A stretch of DNA of 64,000 nt from Mesorhizobium norvegicum (GCF_004919685.1 NZ_SMYZ01000073.1:1-64000); one strand, 5' to 3'. Shown: positions 46,634 to 55,902, counted from the first letter of the stretch. A program made the numbers and translations. Notes: a model not told the origin generated them from the letters alone.

Positions 46634-46650
46634 TTTTCTTGACAAGAAAA
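46634..46650. promoter_or_regulatory. palindromic operator 2 of the XRE-DctP regulator
   Basis: TTTTCTTGACAAGAAAA has the same arms as the site at 45300. It lies about 77 bp before the M24 gene and 143 bp before the regulator's own start on the other strand. Confidence 0.7.
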
Positions 46651-46726
46651 ACGAGTCGTGCGCCCATAGGAGGCATCAAGGCCCGTGATCGACACAGCGC
46701 CGCAGATTTAGAGAGAAGATAAAGCC

Positions 46727-47881
46727 GTGGCTGGACGGAATATGGCGTTTTCGCCTGAAGAATATCGAGAAAGGCTGGCAAAAGTCCAAAAAGCCATTCA
46801 ACTGCGCGGGATGGTTGGCCTGCTTGTGCATTCGCCGCATAATATCTGCTATCTCACCGGCTATCACACGTCCGGCTTTTTCGCTTACCAGGTCTTGTTT
46901 GTCCCGGCCGAAGGAGAGCCTCTGTTATTGGTCCGTGAACTGGAACGAACCAATGCAGACGAGTATTCATGGCTGGCTCTAGACCGGCAGGCTGTTTATC
47001 TCGACAACGAAGATCCGGCTTCCGTGACGGGTCGGTGGTTGGCTGAGCTTGGATGGACGGCGGCCAGCGACCCAATCGGCGTCGAAAAAACCTGCTTCAA
47101 TTTGGCAGTAAAAGACTACGAGGAGCTTTGCCATGCTGCGAGGCCCAATAAAGTAGTTGACGGATCGGGTATCGTCGGTCGTGTGCGGCTCATTAAATCG
47201 TCGCAGGAGATTGCTTATGCGCGTCGAGCTGCGGAAATAACCGACATTGCGATGCGTACAGGACTTGAAGCTCTCGCTGTCGGGAAAAAAGAGCTCGAAA
47301 TCGCAGCGGCGATCCAGGAACAGCAGATCCTAGGCGGTTCCGAGTACACAAGCCTGCCAAACTATCTCTCATCTGGCTATAGAATGAGGATCGGTCATGC
47401 CACGCCGACCGAGAAGGTGATCGAGGCCGGCGACGTCCTCAAATTCGAGCTTACTAGCTGCGTGAAGCGTTACAGTGCAGCCATGATGCGTACTGCGGTG
47501 ATGGGGGCGCCGACTACCGAAATCGCTCGGGCCGCCGATCTCCTGATAAACTGCCAAGACCATGCCTTCAGCATCATGAAGCCAGGCGCAATTGCTGGCG
47601 AAGTCGACGCGGCCGTACGCCAACCGGTCTTAGAGGCGGGACTTCGGAAAACCTATCACCCGCGAGTTGGCTATTCCTTGGGCATCGGCTTCCCGCCAGT
47701 TTCTGGTGAGTGGGAAGTATGCGACTTCATGGCGGGCGATACTTGGCTGCTCCAGGCGGGAATGATCTTTCACATGCTTGTCAATGCCAACGGCATCTCT
47801 TTCAGCGAGACTATCCTGGTGACGGAAACGGGTTCGGAACGCCTGACATCCCTGCCGCGGGAGCTCTACATTGCCCAATAA
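46727..47881 (+). CDS. M24-family peptidase/creatinase-like hydrolase
   Basis: 384 residues from a GTG at 46727. The N-terminal creatinase domain is EYRERLAKVQKAIQLRGMVGLLVHSPHNICYLTGY. The C-terminal pita-bread fold is present (RAAEITDIAMRTGLEAL, FELTSCVKRYSAAMMRTAVMG, YHPRVGYSLGIGFPP, AGMIFHMLVNA). The metal ligands of true aminopeptidases (HxxxD...E pattern) are not fully obvious, so it may act on a C-N bond as creatinase or ectoine hydrolase do. It begins an operon with the hutI-like gene, under the XRE-DctP operator. Confidence 0.8.
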   Translation: MAGRNMAFSPEEYRERLAKVQKAIQLRGMVGLLVHSPHNICYLTGYHTSGFFAYQVLFVPAEGEPLLLVRELERTNADEYSWLALDRQAVYLDNEDPASVTGRWLAELGWTAASDPIGVEKTCFNLAVKDYEELCHAARPNKVVDGSGIVGRVRLIKSSQEIAYARRAAEITDIAMRTGLEALAVGKKELEIAAAIQEQQILGGSEYTSLPNYLSSGYRMRIGHATPTEKVIEAGDVLKFELTSCVKRYSAAMMRTAVMGAPTTEIARAADLLINCQDHAFSIMKPGAIAGEVDAAVRQPVLEAGLRKTYHPRVGYSLGIGFPPVSGEWEVCDFMAGDTWLLQAGMIFHMLVNANGISFSETILVTETGSERLTSLPRELYIAQ

Positions 47882-49190
47882 TCCCACCTCGTCGATCCGC
47901 GCCACTTCCGGTCCGAATTCCAATCTTGGGAAAGGCGAAGCTGCCGGGCTGCTGATCACGAACATTGCGGAACTAACACCCCTTGATGAATTTGGGCCGG
48001 GTCCTCAGAGAGGTGGCCTGAAACACCTAAAGTCGATCAAGAACGCTGCAATCCATGTCGTTGACGGGCGAATAAGGGATTTTGGGCCTGCCGAACGAGT
48101 TGCGGCCGGATTGCCGAAGGGAGGAGTGCCTAGAGTTCTTGATGCGCTCGGAGGCGCGGTGGTACCTGGTTTCGTCGACTGCCATACCCACCTGCTCTAT
48201 AGCGGCTCGCGGGCCGACGAGTACCCAATGCGGGTCGCAGGCGCTAGTTATAGTGAAATCAGTTCCAGCGGCGGCGGCGTCACCCGCACAATTCGCGAAA
48301 GCACCGGCGCAACCTCAAGCGAACTGAAGCAGGCGTTGAGGGCGAGGCTGGAGAAAGCCTTGCTGAATGGTACAACGACTGCGGAAATCAAATCCGGTTA
48401 CTGGGTCGCTCCGGAAGGAGAATGCGCCGCGCTGGATATCATAGCCGAAGTCTCAGCGTCTCAGCCGGTCGACCTCGTTCAAACCTTCCATGTCGCGTTG
48501 GGCACGCCGGCACGATTTGGGGGAGCTGGAGAATATGCCAGATACGTCATCGACCACGTTCTACCGGCCGTTGCTCCGTATGCACGCTTCTGCGATGTTG
48601 TTTGCGATGTCGGTGCCTTCGCTGACAATGAGGCGCGGCAAATATTGCAAGCAGCAGGCAGGCGCGGTTTAAAGTTCAAGATTCACGCCGATGAATTTTC
48701 CGCCGCCGACGGGGCCGAACTCGCAGCGGAGCTTGGCGCTGTTTCAGCCGATCATTTGTGCTTCCTAGGAAAGGATACTGCCCTAACCCTGGCCAAAGCA
48801 CAAACGGTTGCCGTCTTGCTTCCGGCTACGTGTCACTATCTGCTTGCTCCCAGGTTTGCGGATGCCCGACAACTGATCGAAAGCGGAGTACCGATTGCCC
48901 TCGGGACAGATCATGGGCCAGGCAGTCCAACTCTTTCGATGCCATTCGTCATGGGCCTGGCATGTTCCTGGTTGCGTATGGACCCCGCTGAGGCGTTGGT
49001 TGCGGCTACTTGGAATGCTGCTTGCGCTATCGGAGCGGCCTCAACCGCCGGCCAGATCGCGGTTGGGCGGCCAGCCGACCTGGTGGTCCTTGAGGCACCG
49101 ACCTATCGAGATCTGCCATATCTGATCGACCAAAATCTTGTCCGATGCACGCTTAAGGATGGCGCTGTCTTCGGCAAGCACATAAATTAA
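47871..49190 (+). CDS. imidazolonepropionase-like amidohydrolase
   Basis: 439 residues from a TTG at 47871, overlapping the M24 gene by 11 bp. The metal-dependent amidohydrolase barrel has HxH in VDCHTHLLYSG, His in IHADEFSAADG and the Asp in ALGTDHGPGSP. ISSSGGGVTRTIRESTGA and PATCHYLLAPRFADARQLIESGVPIALGTD match HutI closely. HutI opens imidazolone-propionate in histidine breakdown. No hutH, hutU or hutG is nearby, so the substrate may be another cyclic amide. A remnant of a second copy follows. Confidence 0.8.
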   Translation: MPNNPTSSIRATSGPNSNLGKGEAAGLLITNIAELTPLDEFGPGPQRGGLKHLKSIKNAAIHVVDGRIRDFGPAERVAAGLPKGGVPRVLDALGGAVVPGFVDCHTHLLYSGSRADEYPMRVAGASYSEISSSGGGVTRTIRESTGATSSELKQALRARLEKALLNGTTTAEIKSGYWVAPEGECAALDIIAEVSASQPVDLVQTFHVALGTPARFGGAGEYARYVIDHVLPAVAPYARFCDVVCDVGAFADNEARQILQAAGRRGLKFKIHADEFSAADGAELAAELGAVSADHLCFLGKDTALTLAKAQTVAVLLPATCHYLLAPRFADARQLIESGVPIALGTDHGPGSPTLSMPFVMGLACSWLRMDPAEALVAATWNAACAIGAASTAGQIAVGRPADLVVLEAPTYRDLPYLIDQNLVRCTLKDGAVFGKHIN

Positions 49191-49219
49191 CAACTTCAAC
49201 AAAGGGGAATAAAGTCGCT

Positions 49220-49477
49220 GTGCTGACACCAGTAACCCACCACTACATATTGGCACCTAAGCTGGCTGACAGGCGAACGCTGATCGATGACGGGGTCGCA
49301 GTAGGTACTGCAGCGCGGCGTGTGCTCTCGGCCCGCGAAGAGGCGGCCGGCCGCCAAAAAAATAGGACGAAACCGCCGATTTCGTCGTCCTTGAGGCTCA
49401 GTCATATCGAGAAAATCCCATGCTTGATCGACCATCCGCTGGTCAAAATCGTAATCAAGAATGGAACGTATACCTGA
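49220..49477 (+). pseudogene. remnant of a second imidazolonepropionase-like gene
   Basis: The frame begins TPVTHHYILAPKLADRRTLIDDGVAVGT, matching PATCHYLLAPRFADARQLIESGVPIALGT of the upstream gene. It ends SHIEKIPCLIDHPLVKIVIKNGTYT, matching ...RDLPYLIDQNLVRCTLKDGAVF. The region between the two, about 90 residues in the intact gene, is mostly deleted. It is the 3' end of a lost paralogue. Confidence 0.7.
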
Positions 49478-49511
49478 ACTGATCTCAGTTCAGGCAACCC
49501 GGGAGGACAAC

Positions 49512-50573
49512 ATGAAGAATAGAGGAATGATTTCGAAGACTTCAATTGGAGCAATTGTGGCTACTCTGCTGCTCCATGTATCGCATGCGCAGAGCCAAGA
49601 GACGCTTACGATTTCTGCTTCGGGGGGGTCATACGACGCCTGCGTCAAGGCAGCCTATCTTGACGGGTGGGAGAAAGAGACAGGCATTAAAGTCGTTGTA
49701 GGCGGTGGGGCATGGGACCTCGGTGTTTGGCGGGCACAGCAGGAGACCGGGAAGACCGAGTGGGACGTTGCCACATCGGACCCCGGCCAGTTGCGCCAGC
49801 TGGTCCGAAATGGGTGGGTCATGCCGATTGATCCAGAACTCCCTAATAAAAATGGAGGCCTCGTCGATTTTCCGGGCCTCGTGCCCAAGTTTGATGGCAA
49901 GATCTATGCTCTACCCACCGAAATTTTCTCGACTGTCGTCACTTACAATTCCAAGGCTTTTAAGGGCGACAAGCCCAAGACCTGGGCTGATGTCTTCAAC
50001 GCCAAAAAGTACCCGGGCAAACGTTTGTTTTCCAACGTCCCCGTCGACTTCGGTGTGCTGGAAGTTGCACTTCTGGCCGATGGGGTCGCGCCTGAAAATC
50101 TCTACCCACTGGATATAGACCGTGCGCTGAAGAAGTTGGACTCTATCAAGAGCGACATCCTTTGGTATGATTTTGGAACTCAGCAAGTCGCGCTTTTGCA
50201 ACAGGGCGACGCAGTGATCGGGGCCGGCTGGGACGGCCGAGTGAAAGCCCTTCAGCGAGACGGCGGTACGATCGAATTCTCCACTGAGCAGGCGATCGTT
50301 AAGCCGGATCTTTGGATTCTGCCAAAGGGGGGCAACTCCGAACTCGGAGCTCGTTTTCTTGCCTTCATCGACAACCCTGAACGACAGGCCAAATTCGCAA
50401 CCTGCATCGGCTACGCTCCAGCCCTTCGTAAGGCGTACGACCTGCTGCCTGCCAATCAGAAGTTCACTGTCGACCCGAATAATCTGAAGGGCGTCGTCGT
50501 GTGGAACGACGAATATTGGGCAAAAAACGCACGGGACGTCACCGCGCGTTTTAATGAATGGCTCACCAAGTAG
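49512..50573 (+). CDS. ABC transporter substrate-binding protein (polyamine type)
   Basis: 353 residues from the ATG at 49512, with GGGAGGA 5 bases upstream. A Sec signal peptide is at 1-28 (MKNRGMISKTSIGAIVATLL...HVSHAQS). The mature part resembles PotD/PotF-like proteins (LTISASGGSYDACVKAAYLDGWEKETGIKVVVGGGAWDL, EWDVATSDPGQL, IYALPTEIFSTVVTYNSKAF, AVIGAGWDGRVKAL, ARFLAFIDNPERQAKFATCIGYAP). It captures a cationic or amino-acid-like substrate in the periplasm and is the first gene of the transporter operon. Confidence 0.9.
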   Translation: MKNRGMISKTSIGAIVATLLLHVSHAQSQETLTISASGGSYDACVKAAYLDGWEKETGIKVVVGGGAWDLGVWRAQQETGKTEWDVATSDPGQLRQLVRNGWVMPIDPELPNKNGGLVDFPGLVPKFDGKIYALPTEIFSTVVTYNSKAFKGDKPKTWADVFNAKKYPGKRLFSNVPVDFGVLEVALLADGVAPENLYPLDIDRALKKLDSIKSDILWYDFGTQQVALLQQGDAVIGAGWDGRVKALQRDGGTIEFSTEQAIVKPDLWILPKGGNSELGARFLAFIDNPERQAKFATCIGYAPALRKAYDLLPANQKFTVDPNNLKGVVVWNDEYWAKNARDVTARFNEWLTK

Positions 50574-50621
50574 GCGAGTTCGATCGCCTACGGGTCGATA
50601 GCAAGCAATGAGGTAACAATA

Positions 50622-51722
50622 GTGTCCAACGCCAGTAAGGATTGCGGGTCGCCACCCGCAATCCAGATCAGCCGACTGAAGAAGTGCTATGGCGCAGTGG
50701 AAGTGTTGCGAGGTCTCGACCTTGTAATTCCGGAAGGTTCCTACACAACCTTTCTTGGGCCGAGCGGTTCTGGAAAAACGACCCTCCTCAGGATTATCGC
50801 TGGTTTTGCCAGTGTTAGTGAGGGGACAGTCAGCATTTCAGGTGTCGACGTAACCGACAGAGCTGCCCGCGCCAGGGATGTCGGCATGGTCTTCCAAAAC
50901 TATGCCCTTTTTCCCCATCTCACGGCGAGAGAAAACGTTGAGTACCCGCTTAAAGTCCGCAGGTTGCCGCGCGAGGAGCGACGCCGACGTGCGTTGGAAT
51001 ACCTGGAGCGGGTGCACCTGGCAGAGTGGGCCGATCGCTATCCGCGCGAGTTGTCCGGTGGACAACAGCAGCGCGTGGCTTTGGCACGCAGTCTGGTTTA
51101 CGGACCCAAGCTTCTGTTGCTCGATGAGCCTCTGAGCGCGCTCGATAAACATTTACGCGGGCAGATGCAGGACTTCCTGAAGGAGTTGCAACGAGACCTC
51201 GGCATTACCTTTGTTCACGTTACGCACGATCAGTCTGAGGCTCTGGCGCTTTCATCGCTGGTGGTCATTATGCGTGATGGTCGCCTGGAGCAGGTGGGAT
51301 CACCCGAGCAGATCTATCTTGAACCGAATTCTCGCTTTGTAGCGGGCTTCATCGGCAACAGCAACATCGTGTGTTGCTCCGTCACTGCTCGCAATGGGCG
51401 GCTCGCAACGGTCAAGCTCGGGGATGGGACGGAGGTCGGTGTTCCCATTCCGGCAGGTGTTACTGAGCGGCTTGGTGTGGGCGAAAAATCGCTTCTCTTA
51501 TTACGACCGGAGAAAGCCGAGACTGGCTACCGGATCGATACGAGCGTGGTCGCCATGTCCGGGCCGGTGTTGAGCACGACCTTTATGGGTACGCACTACC
51601 AGGTGGTTTTTTCGACCCGGCATGGGGAAATCACAGCTCACCTGAACAACGACTATGCGCCTGGCCAGTCAGTAGACGTTGCCTGGCGCGCCGGAAATCT
51701 AATCGTTCTGCCAGCGGGTTGA
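50622..51722 (+). CDS. ABC transporter ATPase (PotA-like)
   Basis: 366 residues from a GTG at 50622. Walker A is FLGPSGSGKTTLLRIIAG, the Q-loop is MVFQNYALFPHL, the signature is LSGGQQQRVALARSL, Walker B is LLLLDEPLSALD, and the H-loop is VTHDQSEALALS. The C-terminal TOBE-like regulatory domain is at about 275-360. It energises the permease pair encoded at 51.7 and 55.1 kb. It ends 5 bp before the first permease's ATG. Confidence 0.92.
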   Translation: MSNASKDCGSPPAIQISRLKKCYGAVEVLRGLDLVIPEGSYTTFLGPSGSGKTTLLRIIAGFASVSEGTVSISGVDVTDRAARARDVGMVFQNYALFPHLTARENVEYPLKVRRLPREERRRRALEYLERVHLAEWADRYPRELSGGQQQRVALARSLVYGPKLLLLDEPLSALDKHLRGQMQDFLKELQRDLGITFVHVTHDQSEALALSSLVVIMRDGRLEQVGSPEQIYLEPNSRFVAGFIGNSNIVCCSVTARNGRLATVKLGDGTEVGVPIPAGVTERLGVGEKSLLLLRPEKAETGYRIDTSVVAMSGPVLSTTFMGTHYQVVFSTRHGEITAHLNNDYAPGQSVDVAWRAGNLIVLPAG

Positions 51723-51727
51723 TTGCC

Positions 51728-52558
51728 ATGCCAGCTCACCGGATCAAAATCAATCCGATAGTTCTCGCCGCTGCCCCCGGAATTGCTCTGCTCCTCATCT
51801 TCTTTGCCATTCCGCTCGCCAACTTAACAGTTCGCAGTCTCACAGACCCGGAGTTTGGCTTGGGTAACTATAAAGCGGTACTAGGGTCCCAGACTTACCT
51901 ACGAGTGGGGTGGCGCACCATCTGGATATCCTTCCTTGCAATGTCCGGGTGCGTCCTCATCGGCACGCCCGTTGCCTATGCAATTGCCCATTCGAAGCGT
52001 CGCGCCTTGGTCGTCGCTACCCTCGCCGTGTTGGGGCTCTCGTTTCTCACGAGTTCGCTCATACGCGCGTTCGCCTGGATGATCTTGTTCGGAGCACAGG
52101 GGCCGATCGTGGCAATTCTCAACGCAGCCGGGCTGGATGTACATACCCTCCTCGCAACCCAGGTAGCAGTGGTTGTCGGCATGATTCATTTCCTCCTTCC
52201 TATCTACGCGCTGACCGCTTTCGCGGGATTTCGCAACATGCCCTTTGATCTGGTGGTAGCAGCTGAAGGTCTTGGCGCATCGCGCTGGTACGCGCTACGT
52301 ACCGTTTATTTTCCGCTTGCGCTGCCCTCCATCATCAACGCCGGGTCACTAGTCTTTGTTATTGCTCTGGGGTTCTTCATCACCCCTGCGCTCCTTGGCG
52401 GTCCAAGCGAAATGATGCTGGGGCAGTTGATCGCCATCAGCATATCGAAGTTCGGTGATTTCGGCTTTGCGGCGGCGGCCGGCGTCCTGCTGATGGTGAT
52501 TACACTTTTCTTGCTCAGTGCGGTGCAGTGGGTCTCCAAAGCGGGGCAAAGACAATGA
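51728..52558 (+). CDS. ABC transporter permease 1 (PotB-like)
   Basis: 276 residues from the ATG at 51728; a TTG at 51719 overlaps the ATPase gene. Six transmembrane helices are visible. The inner-membrane coupling loop EAA motif reads AAEGLGASRWYALRTVYFPLALPSI. It ends with an ATGA overlap into the oxidoreductase gene. Confidence 0.9.
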   Translation: MPAHRIKINPIVLAAAPGIALLLIFFAIPLANLTVRSLTDPEFGLGNYKAVLGSQTYLRVGWRTIWISFLAMSGCVLIGTPVAYAIAHSKRRALVVATLAVLGLSFLTSSLIRAFAWMILFGAQGPIVAILNAAGLDVHTLLATQVAVVVGMIHFLLPIYALTAFAGFRNMPFDLVVAAEGLGASRWYALRTVYFPLALPSIINAGSLVFVIALGFFITPALLGGPSEMMLGQLIAISISKFGDFGFAAAAGVLLMVITLFLLSAVQWVSKAGQRQ

Positions 52559-53685
52559 GTTCAAAACAGATTCGGCTCGGCATCGTGGGGGCCGGCCTTT
52601 GGGCTGAGCGAGCGCATCTGCCGGCATTTGCCCGCATCAGCGGAGTGAAGATCGTCGGCATCGCGGACCCCGATACCAATCGAGCGCGGGAGCTCGCCAA
52701 CCGTTTTGGTATACCCAGCGTCTACGATAATCATGAGGACTTGCTTGCCGGCGGTGTGGACGCCGTCACGATTGCGGCGCCTGTTGACCAGCATTTTCAG
52801 ATAGCGTCTGCGGCGCTGCGCAGGGGGGTGCATGTACTATGCGAAAAGCCACTGGCGCGCACGGTTGACGAAGCTGCGGCACTGAAGGAGATGGCCGGGT
52901 CAGCCGGACTGGTTGATTGCATGGGCTTTATGTTGCGCTTCAGCCCAGCCTTCCTTCAGTTGCAAGAGCTGCTTGAAAGTGGTGCTGTGGGTCCAATTCA
53001 CAGCGTCCTTTACCATTCGCATTTTGCTCAGTTCTTCGATCCGCAGACGCCGTGCCACTGGACAATGGACGCCGAACGCACCGGCGGCGGTGTCTCAGTC
53101 GAATACGGCTGCCATGGTCTGGACCTCGCTCGATACGTGGCCGGAGATATTACAGAATTGTGCGCCAATGCACGCACGCTTGTTCCCGAACGGCCGGATG
53201 TCGGAGGCGCCATGCAGAAGGTCGACGTGGATGAAGTCTGCTCCTGGCTTGCCAACTTTTCCGGAGGGGCGGAGGGCCTATTCCACGTCAGCTGGAGTTC
53301 GAGTCTTAGCTTTGGCGTCGAGTTCGCGGTCTTCGGTCAGAAAGGAGCTTTAGGTTGGCGTAAGACCGAGAGCTGGCCGTTTTGCCAGGTTCTGTCAAGT
53401 ATAGATCCCACGCGAGAGATGCAGCCGGTCGAGATCGACCGGCGCTATACCGACCGTGTCGGTTGGGCGGAATCGTGGCGTGCTTGCTTCATGAACGGCC
53501 TCGCCCACCAGTTCACCGCCGAGATCGCAGGGGCTCCTAGGCGCTCTCCGGGCTTTCACGACGGACTCGAAAGCCAGCGCGCCCTCAAAGCCATCGGCAC
53601 TTCGCTCGCGGAACGGAGGTGGGTGAGCCTTGACGAAACCTCGGCGAGGTCGCGGGCCGATGAACGCAAATTGGGGATTCTCTGA
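52555..53685 (+). CDS. Gfo/Idh/MocA-family oxidoreductase
   Basis: 376 residues from the ATG at 52555. The Rossmann fold is RLGIVGAGLWAERAHLPAF, with ADPDTNRARELANRFG. The catalytic motif is HVLCEKPLARTVDEA. GGVSVEYGCHGLDLARYVAGD gives the conserved His. Such enzymes oxidise or reduce sugars and inositols with NAD(P). It is translationally coupled to the permease upstream and to the PrpD-like gene downstream, so its substrate is likely what the transporter imports. Confidence 0.88.
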   Translation: MSSKQIRLGIVGAGLWAERAHLPAFARISGVKIVGIADPDTNRARELANRFGIPSVYDNHEDLLAGGVDAVTIAAPVDQHFQIASAALRRGVHVLCEKPLARTVDEAAALKEMAGSAGLVDCMGFMLRFSPAFLQLQELLESGAVGPIHSVLYHSHFAQFFDPQTPCHWTMDAERTGGGVSVEYGCHGLDLARYVAGDITELCANARTLVPERPDVGGAMQKVDVDEVCSWLANFSGGAEGLFHVSWSSSLSFGVEFAVFGQKGALGWRKTESWPFCQVLSSIDPTREMQPVEIDRRYTDRVGWAESWRACFMNGLAHQFTAEIAGAPRRSPGFHDGLESQRALKAIGTSLAERRWVSLDETSARSRADERKLGIL

Positions 53686-55025
53686 TGTGGTCGGCCGAAA
53701 AATTGGCGGGCCTCATCACCGAATTTGATCCTTCGGTCATTTCGCAGGCCACGCGTGGAAAGGTATCCGATCTGGTCATTGACATCGTTGGCGCCGCCGC
53801 GGCCGGCGCTCGCACCGAGGCCGCCGCTGCAACCCGCGCCGTGTGCCAAGGCCTCTTCTTTCCCGGCTTGGCACTGTGCTGGTTCACTGACAGAAGGCTC
53901 TCACCTGCCGCCGCTGCGTTTGCAAATAGCGCGGCTGCAGCTGCCCTCGACATTGATGATGGACACCGGCGAGCGATCGGGCATCCGGGTGCGGCAATCA
54001 TTCCGGCCATGATCGCTGAAGGGGAAGCACGCGGCGCGAGTTCCGAGGAATTGCTCGCCGCGATCGTTGTCGGATATGAGGCTGGCATCCGTGTCGCCTC
54101 AGCCCAGTCCAACAGACAGGATAGCCGCCTCTATGCGACGGGGCGGTGGGCACCGGTCGCTGTTGCTGCGGGGCTTGGCTTTCTCCGCCGCCTCGACAGG
54201 GCGAGCCTTGCGCAGGCCTTGGCGATAGCCGCGACCCATCGCCCAGCGCAACTGCCAAGTGGGACCAGCAAACAGCTAGGACACGCTAAGGAGGGAATAG
54301 CTTGGGCTTCCTTCACCGGCTTCGTGGCGGTCGACCTTGCACAGAATGGATTCACTGCATCGCTCGACGTCTTCGATATACCAGAGCTTTTCGATGGGAG
54401 CGCATTGCATCGCGACTGGGGAGAGGTGTTCGAGATCGAACGCACCTACACGAAGCCCTATTCGTGTTGCAGATGGATTCACGCAGCCATTGATGCTCTG
54501 CGCATTATCATGGATCGCGAGGCGGTGCTGGCACGTGACATCTCACGCGTAGAGGTCCATACGATCGGACCCGCGGTCCGGTTGAACAACAAACCGGATC
54601 CATCGGCACATTTCGAGGCCCAGTTCAGTGTTCCATTCTGCCTTGCGGTGGCAGCGATTGAAGGAAGTAATGCCCTGGTCCTGCCCGATCCTGCCGTCCT
54701 TCACCGATCGGATCTCATCAGCTTCGCGCGGAAGGTCGACCTAAGGATCGATCCCCAACTCGACGCCCTTTTCCCGGCTCAGACTAGCGCCCGGTTGGTC
54801 GTGGAGACGCGATCAGGCGTCTATGAACACCAAGTCGACTTCCCAAAGGGAGAGCCAGACAACGCAATGACCCGCTCCGAACTCTTGGAGAAATTTGAGA
54901 GGCTCTGCACTTTTGGTTACGGTCCTTCCAAAGCAGCCCGGCTTGCCACTGCCTTCGCTATCCTAGACGATAGGACACTCGACAATGTCACTCAGCACAT
55001 CTCCGAAATTATCCTACCAGCATGA
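53685..55025 (+). CDS. MmgE/PrpD-family protein
   Basis: 446 residues. The start overlaps the previous stop (TGATG). It carries typical PrpD blocks: VSDLVIDIVGAAAAGA, LSPAAAAFANSAAAAALDIDDGHRRAIGHPGAAIIPA, IVVGYEAGIRVA, PVAVAAGLGFLRRLD, and YTKPYSCCRWIHAAIDAL. Family members dehydrate or isomerise 2-methylcitrate, iminodisuccinate or aconitate-like acids. Its place inside a transporter operon points to a step in catabolism of the imported substrate. Confidence 0.88.
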   Translation: MWSAEKLAGLITEFDPSVISQATRGKVSDLVIDIVGAAAAGARTEAAAATRAVCQGLFFPGLALCWFTDRRLSPAAAAFANSAAAAALDIDDGHRRAIGHPGAAIIPAMIAEGEARGASSEELLAAIVVGYEAGIRVASAQSNRQDSRLYATGRWAPVAVAAGLGFLRRLDRASLAQALAIAATHRPAQLPSGTSKQLGHAKEGIAWASFTGFVAVDLAQNGFTASLDVFDIPELFDGSALHRDWGEVFEIERTYTKPYSCCRWIHAAIDALRIIMDREAVLARDISRVEVHTIGPAVRLNNKPDPSAHFEAQFSVPFCLAVAAIEGSNALVLPDPAVLHRSDLISFARKVDLRIDPQLDALFPAQTSARLVVETRSGVYEHQVDFPKGEPDNAMTRSELLEKFERLCTFGYGPSKAARLATAFAILDDRTLDNVTQHISEIILPA

Positions 55026-55071
55026 ATCGGCCGACGCTTCGGCAGCTCTGCCAAACGCACGGAGAAAACCA

Positions 55072-55902
55072 ATGAGACGGTCGTTCGATGCAGAGGGATG
55101 GCGCGAGCGATTCCTGATCCTCTGGACGATCATGACGATTCTTTTCCTTTTGCTGCCGCTGTCCGTGATTGTCATTATGTCGTTTTCTGCAGGGCAGTTT
55201 CTCACGATGCCCAAGGAACTGTCACTTCGATGGTACCAAGAAGTGCTTACCAACGGGCAGTGGCGCCAAGCCGCTCTGAATTCTCTTTCAATAGCATTGC
55301 TCGCGGTTTCTATTGCACTTCCCGCCGGCCTCGGACTGGCCCTCGCGAACCATTACGCTCCACCTAGGTGGCGGGCATTCGTGAGGTCGGCGGCCGCAGG
55401 CCCTATGATTGTCCCTGTCATCGTACTTGCTATCGCCCTTTTCTTCGTGCTGGCCAAACTCGGCGTTGTAGGGACGCGATTTGGTGTGGCGATTGGGCAT
55501 GGCCTGCTCGTCATGCCATTTGTGTTCGTGTCGGTGTCCACCGCGCTCGAGTATTTCGATGATCAGCTTATCGAAGCTGCGGAGTCGCTTGGCGCGTCGC
55601 GTTCTTACGCGTGGCGGACCGTCTTGCTTCCCTTTGTAGTGCCTGCAATCGTGGTGGGCGCGGCGCTGGCGTTCGTGAACTCGTTCGACGAAGCTGTCAT
55701 TGCCATTTTTGTCGGACAAGGCGGAACACTCACTATTCCGAGCTTGATGTGGCGTTCCATCAATCTCGAGATTACGCCCAGCATCGCGGCCGTCGCCTCC
55801 ATGGTAACTGGGATTGGTATCCTGATCCAGGGTGCCGCGTTCTTGTGGCTTTGGCGCCGCTTGAGGGTAAGCGTGAAGCTCACCCCATCTGGCGCGACAT
55901 AA
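55072..55902 (+). CDS. ABC transporter permease 2 (PotC-like)
   Basis: 276 residues from the ATG at 55072, chosen because GGAG lies 6 bases upstream; an ATG at 54985 would overlap the PrpD-like gene. Six transmembrane helices are visible. The coupling-loop motif is AAESLGASRSYAWRTVLLPFVVPAIV. It pairs with permease 1, though two enzyme genes separate them. Confidence 0.9.
   Translation: MRRSFDAEGWRERFLILWTIMTILFLLLPLSVIVIMSFSAGQFLTMPKELSLRWYQEVLTNGQWRQAALNSLSIALLAVSIALPAGLGLALANHYAPPRWRAFVRSAAAGPMIVPVIVLAIALFFVLAKLGVVGTRFGVAIGHGLLVMPFVFVSVSTALEYFDDQLIEAAESLGASRSYAWRTVLLPFVVPAIVVGAALAFVNSFDEAVIAIFVGQGGTLTIPSLMWRSINLEITPSIAAVASMVTGIGILIQGAAFLWLWRRLRVSVKLTPSGAT

Noticed and set aside
47871..49190. 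Histidine utilisation (hut) operon
   Set aside because: hutH, hutU, hutG and hutC are all absent; only a HutI-like enzyme and a remnant are present.
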